Shown here piece after piece: positions 16,019 to 23,474 of a stretch of DNA of 35,292 bases. The position numbers were made by a program, and so were the translations under genes. The notes beneath the pieces were generated by a model. The model was not told the DNA's origin, did no database searches, and saw nothing but the letters and a program-made list of their open reading frames with translations. The stretch lies in the NCBI GenBank assembly GCA_910577825.1, contig CAJTOK010000039.1, positions 1 to 35,292 on the forward strand. Reading direction: 5' to 3'. Source of the stretch: an uncultured Lachnospiraceae bacterium (GTDB lineage Bacteria; Bacillota; Clostridia; Lachnospirales; Lachnospiraceae). Position 1 is the stretch's first letter. Each line of letters begins with the position of its first letter.

Positions 16019-18583
16019 ATGGGTTTAATTAGTAAGATATTTGGAACACACAGCCAGCATGAGGTAAAGCGCATAATACCGATTGTTGATAAAATAGAGG
16101 CTCTTGCTCCGGAATATGAGAAGCTTAGTGATGAGGAACTTAAGGCAAAGACGCCTGCATTTAAAGAAAGGCTTGCTAATGGTGAAACGCTTGATGATAT
16201 CCTGCCTGAAGCATATGCAACGGTCAGGGAAGCAGCTACGCGTGTGCTTGGTATGCGCCATTACAGGGTGCAGCTTATTGGTGGTGTGATACTGCACCAG
16301 GGACGTATTACAGAGATGCGTACTGGTGAAGGAAAGACTCTTGTATCTACACTTCCTGCATATCTTAATGCACTTGAGGGCAAGGGGGTGCACATTGTAA
16401 CTGTTAATGATTACCTTGCAAAGCGTGATGCTGAATGGATGGGGCAGGTACATGAGTTCCTCGGGCTTAAAGTTGGTGTAATTCTTAATGATTTAAGCAG
16501 TGATGAGAGAAGGGAAGCATATAACTGTGATATAACATATGCCACTAATAATGAATTAGGTTTTGATTACCTGCGTGATAACATGGTTGTATATAAAGAA
16601 GAGCTTGTGCAGCGTTCACTTCATTATGCAATTATAGATGAGGTTGACTCTGTACTTATAGATGAGGCACGTACACCGCTTATTATTTCAGGGCAGAGCG
16701 GCAAGTCAACGAAGCTTTATGAAGCCTGTGATATATTTGTAAAACAGCTTGAAAAGGGTACTGCAAAGGAACTTTCAAAAATAGATATCCTTATGAATGA
16801 AAAAGAAGAAGAAACAGGTGATTATGTTGTTGATGAAAAGGACAAGAATGTAAACCTTACAGCAGAGGGTGTAAGGAAAGCTGAGAGGTTTTTCCAGGTA
16901 AAGAACCTTGCTGACCCTGATAACCTTGAACTGCAGCATAATATTAACCTTGCATTAAGGGCACATTCACTTATGGCAAGGGATAAGGATTATGTTGTAA
17001 ATAATGATGAGGTCCTTATTGTAGATGAATTTACAGGGCGTATAATGCCAGGAAGAAGGTTTTCAGACGGGCTCCACCAGGCTATAGAGGCAAAGGAGCA
17101 TGTAAAGGTTAAGAGGGAAAGCAAGACACTTGCAACTATTACATTCCAGAATTTCTTTAATAAATATAATAAGAAGTCAGGCATGACTGGTACAGCTATA
17201 ACAGAGGAGAAGGAGTTCCGTGATATTTACGGGATGGACGTAGTAGAAGTACCTACTAACCTCCCTGTAATCCGCAAGGATTATGATGATGCTGTGTATA
17301 AGACACAGGAAGAGAAGTTTAATGCTGTTATAGCGGATATTGAAGAGGCACATAAAAAGGGACAGCCTGTGCTTGTTGGTACTATTAATATTGATACATC
17401 AGAATACCTTAGCGGCAAGCTTAAGAAAAAGGGCGTGCCGCATAAGGTACTGAATGCAAAGTTCCATGAACTTGAAGCTGAAATAATAGCTGATGCAGGG
17501 CAGAAGGGTGCAGTTACCATTGCTACAAATATGGCTGGGCGTGGTACGGATATTAAGCTTGGCGAGGGTGTCAAGGAGCTTGGCGGTTTAAAGATTGTAG
17601 GCACAGAACGCCATGAGTCAAGGCGTATAGATAACCAGCTGCGCGGGCGTGCAGGAAGGCAGGGCGACCCTGGTGAATCAAGGTTTTATATTTCACTTGA
17701 GGACAACCTTATGCGCCTGTTCGGTTCAGAGAAGCTTATGGGGCTTTTCTCTGCAATGCCTGATGGTGAGCAGGTAGAGCATAAGATGCTTTCAAGTGCT
17801 ATTGAAAGCGCACAGAAGAAGATTGAAGGCAATAACTTCGGCATAAGGAAGAACCTGCTTGAATTTGACCGTGTAAATAATGAACAGAGGGAAGTTATAT
17901 ATAAGGAACGCCGCCAGGTGCTTGACGGTGACAATATGCGTGATACTATTTATAAGATGATTACAGATGTTGTGGAGAAATGTGTTAATTCAGTAATAAG
18001 TGATGATTCTTCTGCGGAAGAATGGGATATACATGAATTAAATAATATACTTCTTCCTATTATACCTCTGAAGAAAATAAAGCTTTCTGAGGAGCAGGTG
18101 AAACATATTATAAAGGCAGAACTTATACAGCAGCTTAAAGAGGAAGCTGTAAAAGTATATGAAGCAAAAGAAGCAGAGTTTCCTGACCAGGACAGCATAC
18201 GTGAAGTTGAGAGGGTTATACTTCTTAAAGTTATTGACAGGAAGTGGATGGACCATATAGATGATATGGACCAGCTCCGCCAGGGCATAGGGTTACAGGC
18301 TTACGGCCAGAGGGACCCGGTTGTGGAATATAAGTTTGCAGGCTTTGATATGTTTGATGCAATGATTGATGCAATTACTGAGGAAACTGTAAAAGCACTT
18401 ACGCATATACAGGTAGAGCAGAAAGTTGAGCGTGAACAGGTAGCAAAGGTTACAGGGACTAATAAGGACGAATCTGTACAGTCTGCACCAAAGAAAAGGG
18501 CAGGCAAAAAAATACAGCCAAATGACCCTTGTCCTTGTGGAAGTGGCAAAAAGTATAAGATGTGCTGTGGCAAGAAGTTATAA
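16019..18583 (+). CDS. secA: Preprotein translocase ATPase SecA
   Basis: 854 residues, a normal length. SecA is the cytosolic motor that pushes unfolded preproteins through SecYEG. Visible features are Walker A MRTGEGKTL (about 100), the DEAD-type DEVDSVLIDEARTPL (about 206), helicase motifs GTDIKLGEG and GRAGRQGDPGESRF, the helical scaffold/wing region, and a C-terminal zinc motif CPCGSGKKYKMCC that binds SecB-like partners or phospholipid. ATG 16019 is chosen because AGGAG at 16006-16010 lies eight bases before it; the longer frame would begin at a GTG within that site. prfB follows after 22 bases, the classic Firmicutes order. Confidence 0.98.
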   Translation: MGLISKIFGTHSQHEVKRIIPIVDKIEALAPEYEKLSDEELKAKTPAFKERLANGETLDDILPEAYATVREAATRVLGMRHYRVQLIGGVILHQGRITEMRTGEGKTLVSTLPAYLNALEGKGVHIVTVNDYLAKRDAEWMGQVHEFLGLKVGVILNDLSSDERREAYNCDITYATNNELGFDYLRDNMVVYKEELVQRSLHYAIIDEVDSVLIDEARTPLIISGQSGKSTKLYEACDIFVKQLEKGTAKELSKIDILMNEKEEETGDYVVDEKDKNVNLTAEGVRKAERFFQVKNLADPDNLELQHNINLALRAHSLMARDKDYVVNNDEVLIVDEFTGRIMPGRRFSDGLHQAIEAKEHVKVKRESKTLATITFQNFFNKYNKKSGMTGTAITEEKEFRDIYGMDVVEVPTNLPVIRKDYDDAVYKTQEEKFNAVIADIEEAHKKGQPVLVGTINIDTSEYLSGKLKKKGVPHKVLNAKFHELEAEIIADAGQKGAVTIATNMAGRGTDIKLGEGVKELGGLKIVGTERHESRRIDNQLRGRAGRQGDPGESRFYISLEDNLMRLFGSEKLMGLFSAMPDGEQVEHKMLSSAIESAQKKIEGNNFGIRKNLLEFDRVNNEQREVIYKERRQVLDGDNMRDTIYKMITDVVEKCVNSVISDDSSAEEWDIHELNNILLPIIPLKKIKLSEEQVKHIIKAELIQQLKEEAVKVYEAKEAEFPDQDSIREVERVILLKVIDRKWMDHIDDMDQLRQGIGLQAYGQRDPVVEYKFAGFDMFDAMIDAITEETVKALTHIQVEQKVEREQVAKVTGTNKDESVQSAPKKRAGKKIQPNDPCPCGSGKKYKMCCGKKL

Positions 18584-18605
18584 AACAGGGAATTGAGGTG
18601 AGTGG

Positions 18606-19715
18606 ATGATAGAGTTTGATAATATAAAGGCTGTGCTGGCAAAGTATGAAGGACCTCTTAGGGATATGGCTGATTCACTCGATTTGGATAATAAAAGGGA
18701 CAGGGCAGAAGAACTTGACAAAACTATGGAGGAACCGGGTTTCTGGGATGACCCGGCTTCTTCTGCGTTGGTAGTACAGGAAAGCAGGAAAATCAAATCT
18801 GTTATTGAGAGATATGAAAAACTATGCAGTGACAGGGACGATATGCTTGTGCTTATAGAAATATCTGAAGAAGAAAATGATGCAGGCACGCTTCCTGATA
18901 TTGAAGCTTCGTTAAAGGAATTTGAAGAGGAATTTGAAACGCTAAGGATTGAAACACTGCTAAGCGGTGAATATGACAAGGACAATGCAATCCTTACATT
19001 ACATGCAGGTGCAGGCGGCACGGAAAGCTGCGACTGGGCAAGCATGCTTTGCAGGATGTACCAGAGGTGGGCAGAGAAAAAGGGTTTTCTGGTTGAAATG
19101 CTTGATTTCCTTGATGGTGATGAAGCAGGTTATAAGTCGGTGACATTGCAGATAAACGGGATAAACGCATATGGATACCTTAAGTCAGAGCATGGTGTGC
19201 ACAGGCTTGTAAGGATTTCGCCGTTTAATGCAGCAGGAAAAAGGCAGACTTCGTTTGTTTCATGTGATGTAATGCCTGATATAGAAGAAGACCTGGATGT
19301 TGAAATAGCAGATGATGATATCCGGATTGACACTTACAGGTCAAGCGGCGCAGGCGGGCAGCATATTAACAAGACATCTTCTGCAATACGTATTACGCAT
19401 TTCCCTACAGGAATAGTTGTGCAGTGTCAAAATGAACGTTCACAGCATATGAATAAAGATAAGGCAATGCAGATGTTAAAAGCAAAACTTTATATGTTAA
19501 AGCAGAAAGAACAGCTTGAGAAAGCAAGCGGTATAAGAGGTGAAGTAATGGACAACGGCTGGGGCAGCCAGATACGTTCATATGTCATGCAGCCATACAC
19601 TATGGTTAAAGACCACCGTACAAGCCATGAGTCGGGTAATGTTTCAGGAGTTTTAGATGGTGATATAGATTCATTTATAAATGCCTATCTGGCATGGATT
19701 ACACAGGCTTCTTAA
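18606..19715 (+). CDS. prfB: Peptide chain release factor 2, without programmed frameshift
   Basis: 369 residues. RF2 releases the peptide at UGA and UAA stops. The GGQ catalytic motif is in SSGAGGQHINKTSS (about 247-260) and the stop-recognition region is around GINAYGYLKSEHGVHRLVRISPF. In most bacteria this gene has an in-frame UGA near codon 26 that requires a +1 frameshift (SL-stop-DL). Here the matching place reads S24-L25-D26-L27 as TCA CTC GAT TTG (18675-18686), so the frame is continuous and that autoregulation is absent. GAGGTGA precedes ATG 18606. It is 22 bases after secA and 19 before hom. Confidence 0.97.
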   Translation: MIEFDNIKAVLAKYEGPLRDMADSLDLDNKRDRAEELDKTMEEPGFWDDPASSALVVQESRKIKSVIERYEKLCSDRDDMLVLIEISEEENDAGTLPDIEASLKEFEEEFETLRIETLLSGEYDKDNAILTLHAGAGGTESCDWASMLCRMYQRWAEKKGFLVEMLDFLDGDEAGYKSVTLQINGINAYGYLKSEHGVHRLVRISPFNAAGKRQTSFVSCDVMPDIEEDLDVEIADDDIRIDTYRSSGAGGQHINKTSSAIRITHFPTGIVVQCQNERSQHMNKDKAMQMLKAKLYMLKQKEQLEKASGIRGEVMDNGWGSQIRSYVMQPYTMVKDHRTSHESGNVSGVLDGDIDSFINAYLAWITQAS

Positions 19716-19734
19716 AGCCGGAATGGAGGAAGAA

Positions 19735-20955
19735 ATGATTAATATAAGTATATTAGGATATGGCACTATTGGCTCCGGTGTTTTCCAGGTTTTAAAGGAA
19801 AACTGCCAGATTATAACAGAAAGGACTGGTGAGGAAACCAGGGTTAAGTCAATACTTGATTTAAGGGAATTTCCCGGGGACTGTGCAGAAGAACTTATTG
19901 TACATGATTTTAAAGAAATTGATAATGATGACAGCATACAGATAGTAGTTGAAACTATGGGAGGGCTGCACCCTGCATATGAATTTGTTAAAGCAAGCCT
20001 TGAAAAAGGAAGAAGTGTATGCACATCAAATAAAGCACTTGTGGCTGCATTTGGCCCGGAACTTATTAAAATAGCAGAGGAAAAGAAGTGTAATTTCCTG
20101 TTTGAAGCAAGTGTAGGCGGCGGAATACCAATTATACGCCCACTTAAATCTTCTCTTGCACCAGATGAAATAGAGCAGATTTCAGGCATTTTAAATGGTA
20201 CTACAAACTATATACTTACTGAAATGACAGAAAAAGGCGCAGATTTTGAAACAGTGCTTAAAGATGCCCAGGCAAAGGGCTATGCAGAAAAAGACCCAAC
20301 AGCAGATATAGAAGGCCATGATGCCTGCCGTAAAATTGCAATACTTGCATCACTCGCATACGGACGCCAGACTGGTTTTGAAGATATATATACAGAAGGA
20401 ATTACAAAGATTACAGACAGGGATATAAATTATGCCAGAAAGCTTGGCTCAAAGATAAAAATATTTGGTTCATGTAAAAAACAGGGGGATAAGGTTAGTG
20501 CAATGGTTGCCCCTGTACTTATAACTCCTAAGCATCCGCTTTACAGTGTTGACGGTGTATTTAATGCAATACTTGTAAAAGGCAATATGGCAGGCGATAT
20601 AATGTTTTACGGGCAGGGGGCAGGAAAGCTTGCTACAGCAAGCGCTGTAGTTTCTGATATTATGGAAGCAGCAAAACATAGAGGGATAAATATAAAGACA
20701 ATCTGGGACAGCCAGAAGCTGGAACTTGTACCATTTGAAGAAAGCGTTTCAAAATTCTTTGTAAGGCTTTCTGGGACAAAAGCAGAAAATGAGGCAAAAG
20801 CCAGAAAAGCATTTGGCAGTATTACACCTGTAGAAGCAGGGTACAGTGATGAATATGCTTTTATAACAGAGGAGATAACAGAAGGCGCATATGCCAGGGC
20901 AGAAAAAGAACTTGGCAATGTTATAAATAAAATCCGTATTGGAAACCAGGGTTAA
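19735..20955 (+). CDS. hom: Homoserine dehydrogenase
   Basis: 406 residues. It reduces aspartate semialdehyde to homoserine with NAD(P)H, the branch point to threonine and methionine. The N-terminal Rossmann motif is ISILGYGTIGSGVF (about 4-17), the catalytic domain has GGGIPIIRPLK, NGTTNYILTEM and DPTADIEGHDACRK, and a C-terminal ACT-like domain (about 335-406, FFVRLSGTKAENEAKA...) is the usual site of threonine feedback. ATG 19735 has GGAGG five bases upstream; the longer frame starting at 19681 overlaps prfB and is rejected. It is followed by the iPGM-like gene and lysC, forming an aspartate-family operon. Confidence 0.96.
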   Translation: MINISILGYGTIGSGVFQVLKENCQIITERTGEETRVKSILDLREFPGDCAEELIVHDFKEIDNDDSIQIVVETMGGLHPAYEFVKASLEKGRSVCTSNKALVAAFGPELIKIAEEKKCNFLFEASVGGGIPIIRPLKSSLAPDEIEQISGILNGTTNYILTEMTEKGADFETVLKDAQAKGYAEKDPTADIEGHDACRKIAILASLAYGRQTGFEDIYTEGITKITDRDINYARKLGSKIKIFGSCKKQGDKVSAMVAPVLITPKHPLYSVDGVFNAILVKGNMAGDIMFYGQGAGKLATASAVVSDIMEAAKHRGINIKTIWDSQKLELVPFEESVSKFFVRLSGTKAENEAKARKAFGSITPVEAGYSDEYAFITEEITEGAYARAEKELGNVINKIRIGNQG

Positions 20956-20985
20956 AAGCAGCACAGGAAAGAAGGAATAGTAATA

Positions 20986-22185
20986 ATGAAATATATTGTA
21001 GTATTAGGGGACGGGATGGCAGATGAACCAGTTAGCAGTATTGGCGGCATGACCCCGCTTGAATATGCCAGAACGCCTGTTATGGACAGTATAGCGCCAA
21101 AGTCAGAGATTGGGCTTGCATATACTATACCAGAAGGGATGAAACCAGGAAGTGACACAGCAAACCTTGCGGTGCTGGGATATGACCCAAGGAAATATTA
21201 TACAGGGCGTTCACCGCTTGAAGCGCTTAGCATAGGTGTGCCACTTAAAGATACAGATATAGCAATGCGCTGCAATATTGTTACATTGTCTGGTGACAGC
21301 CTTCCGTATAATGAGAAAACAATAACTGACCACAGTTCCAGCGAGATTTCCACAGAAGATGCTGCTGTGCTTATGGAAGCAATACAAAAGGAATTTAATA
21401 ATGATACTTATAAGTTCTATGTGGGAACAAGTTACCGCCATTTAACAATATGGGATAAAGGGGAAGTAACAGAACTTACGCCGCCACATGATGTACTTGG
21501 CCGTGTAATTGGGGAGTATCTTCCAGAAGATAAAAATTTACGTGGAATGATGGAAAGAAGCTATGATATATTAAATAACCATCCATTAAATACAGCGCGT
21601 GCAGAAAAAGGCCTTAATAAAGCCAATTCAATATGGTTCTGGGGAGCAGGCACACGCCCTGCACTTGATTCATTTGAGGGAAAATATGGCAAAAAGGGCG
21701 CAATGATTTCAGCAGTTGACCTTTTAAAGGGCATTGCAGAAGGTACAGGGATGTCCAATATAGATGTACCTGGTGCTAACGGCACACTTGAAACAAACTG
21801 GGAGGGAAAAGCAGAAGCAGCAGTAAAGGCCCTGCTTGAAGATAATTATGATTTTGTGTATATCCATATGGAAGCCCCTGATGAGATGGGACACCAGGGC
21901 AGCCTTGAACGCAAGATAAAAGCTATTGAATATCTTGATGGCAGGGTATTAGGCCAGGTTATAAAGAAGATGGACGCATCAGGCGTGGATTACAGGGTAT
22001 TAGTAATGCCTGACCACCCGACACCAGTATCATGCCGTACACATACATCCGGGCCTGTACCATATATGCTTTATGACAGCACAGTAAACAGAAGTGCCGC
22101 ATGGCTGTACAATGAAAAAGATGCAGCAAAAAGCGGCAACGTCACAAAGCAGGGATATACCCTTATGGGCAGGTTGTTGAAGTAA
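20986..22185 (+). CDS. Cofactor-independent phosphoglycerate mutase-like protein, putative homoserine kinase
   Basis: 399 residues, of the archaeal-type (ApgM) branch of the alkaline-phosphatase superfamily. Metal-site motifs are visible: GDGMAD (about 8-13), PGSDTANLAVLGYDP, YIHMEAPDEMGHQG (about 290-303) and MPDHPTPVSCRTHTSG (about 342-357). A subfamily of these proteins (TIGR02535, proposed homoserine kinase) replaces ThrB in organisms that lack it, and its members lie in threonine gene clusters. The place here between hom and lysC, 30 and 18 bases away, fits that role, so phosphorylation of homoserine is favoured over glycolysis. The sequence alone cannot separate the two activities. Confidence 0.82.
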   Translation: MKYIVVLGDGMADEPVSSIGGMTPLEYARTPVMDSIAPKSEIGLAYTIPEGMKPGSDTANLAVLGYDPRKYYTGRSPLEALSIGVPLKDTDIAMRCNIVTLSGDSLPYNEKTITDHSSSEISTEDAAVLMEAIQKEFNNDTYKFYVGTSYRHLTIWDKGEVTELTPPHDVLGRVIGEYLPEDKNLRGMMERSYDILNNHPLNTARAEKGLNKANSIWFWGAGTRPALDSFEGKYGKKGAMISAVDLLKGIAEGTGMSNIDVPGANGTLETNWEGKAEAAVKALLEDNYDFVYIHMEAPDEMGHQGSLERKIKAIEYLDGRVLGQVIKKMDASGVDYRVLVMPDHPTPVSCRTHTSGPVPYMLYDSTVNRSAAWLYNEKDAAKSGNVTKQGYTLMGRLLK

Positions 22186-22203
22186 ACCAGTTAGGAGGGC
22201 AAT

Positions 22204-23415
22204 ATGTTAGTAGTTAAGAAATTTGGCGGTACATCAGTTGCTAATAAAGAAAGGATTTTTAATGTAGCAAGGCGGTGTATTGAAGATTATAAAAATGGTA
22301 ATAAAGTAGTAGTAGTTTTATCTGCCATGGGAAAGCAGACAGATGTGCTGCTTGATATGGCAAAGGATATTAACCCTAAAGCACCAAGGCGTGAGCTGGA
22401 TATGCTTCTTACAACAGGGGAACAGACTTCAGTAGCGCTTATGGCTATGGCTATGGATTCTTTAGGAGTTCCTGCAGTTTCAATGAATGCGTTCCAGGTA
22501 GCAATGCACACAACAGCAGATTATGGTACTGCAAGGATTAAAAGGATTGATACAGAAAGAATCAAGAATGAACTGGATAACCGCCGTATAGTTGTTATTA
22601 CAGGCTTCCAGGGAATTAATAAATATGATGATTATACAACACTTGGCAGGGGCGGTTCTGATACTACAGCAGTAGCACTTGCAGCAGCACTCCATGCAGA
22701 CGCATGTGAAATCTATACAGATGTAGACGGTGTATTTACAGCAGACCCGAGGGTAGTCCCTAAGGCACGCAAGCTTAAAGAAATCACTTATGATGAAATG
22801 CTTGAACTTGCAAGCCTTGGTGCAGGGGTGCTTCATAACCGTTCAGTTGAAATGGCAAAGAAATATGGTGTGCAGCTTGTTGTGCGTTCAAGTTTAAATA
22901 CAAGTGAAGGAACAGTAGTTAAGGAGGAAAGTAATATGGAGAAGATGTTAGTCAGCGGAGTTGCTACAGATGAAAATGTAGTGCAGATAGCAGTTGAAGG
23001 CCTTGAAAATAAACCAGGGGTTGCATTTAAGTTATTCCAGCATCTTGCTAACCATAATGTAAATGTGGATATGATACTCCAGTCAGTTGAACATGACGGT
23101 ACACAGGATATCTGTTTTACAGTAACAGAAGATATGGCAGATACGGCAATGGAAACAATAGAACGCCATGCCCATACCAGCCTTAAATGCTCAAATACAG
23201 AAGTAGTAAAAGATGTGTCTAAAGTTTCAATAGTAGGTGCAGGCATGATGTCAAATGCAGGTGTGGCGGCAAAGATGTTTGAAGCACTTTATGATGCGGG
23301 CGTAAATATCCGCCAGATTTCTACATCAGAAATACGTGTAACAGTCCTTGTTGACAGGAAATATACTAAAATTGCAGCACAGGCTGTACATGACGCATTT
23401 TCACTTGAACGTTAA
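22204..23415 (+). CDS. lysC: Aspartate kinase (alpha and overlapping beta product)
   Basis: 403 residues. It phosphorylates aspartate, the first step toward lysine, threonine and methionine. The N-terminal kinase domain starts VVKKFGGTSVAN and includes TTGEQTSVALMA and FTADPRVVPKARKLKEI. The C-terminus has two ACT domains (about 260-325 and 338-403) for feedback by end products. AGGAGGG precedes ATG 22204. No riboswitch fits in the 18-base gap to the previous gene, so control is allosteric or set by the operon. An ideal ribosome site and in-frame ATG inside the gene (22921-22938) should yield a separate ACT-only subunit, as in Bacillus subtilis LysC. Confidence 0.96.
   Translation: MLVVKKFGGTSVANKERIFNVARRCIEDYKNGNKVVVVLSAMGKQTDVLLDMAKDINPKAPRRELDMLLTTGEQTSVALMAMAMDSLGVPAVSMNAFQVAMHTTADYGTARIKRIDTERIKNELDNRRIVVITGFQGINKYDDYTTLGRGGSDTTAVALAAALHADACEIYTDVDGVFTADPRVVPKARKLKEITYDEMLELASLGAGVLHNRSVEMAKKYGVQLVVRSSLNTSEGTVVKEESNMEKMLVSGVATDENVVQIAVEGLENKPGVAFKLFQHLANHNVNVDMILQSVEHDGTQDICFTVTEDMADTAMETIERHAHTSLKCSNTEVVKDVSKVSIVGAGMMSNAGVAAKMFEALYDAGVNIRQISTSEIRVTVLVDRKYTKIAAQAVHDAFSLER
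22921..22938 (+). promoter_or_regulatory. Internal ribosome binding site and start for the LysC beta subunit
   Basis: AAGGAGG at 22921-22927 is followed eight bases later by ATG at 22936, exactly in frame with lysC (codon 245). Translation from here would give a 159-residue protein containing only the two ACT domains, beginning MEKMLVSGVATDENVV. The same overlapping alpha/beta arrangement is known for Bacillus subtilis aspartokinase II. Confidence 0.75.
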
Positions 23416-23436
23416 AATGTGCATATTACAGCAGGC

Positions 23437-23460
23437 AGCCAGGCGGGCAGCCGCCTGGCT
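23437..23460 (+). promoter_or_regulatory. GC-rich hairpin in the lysC-tex gap
   Basis: AGCCAGGCGG and CCGCCTGGCT form a perfect 10-bp stem with a GCAG loop, the most GC-rich structure in the window. It lies 21 bases after the lysC stop and only three bases before the tex ribosome site (GGAGG, 23464-23468). No T run directly follows, so it may be an mRNA-stabilising or translation-modulating hairpin, or a leaky terminator, instead of a full one. Confidence 0.65.
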
Positions 23461-23474
23461 TATGGAGGATTTTT

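Noticed and set aside
22186..22203. Lysine riboswitch before lysC
   Set aside because: Only 18 bases separate the genes, far too few for the riboswitch.
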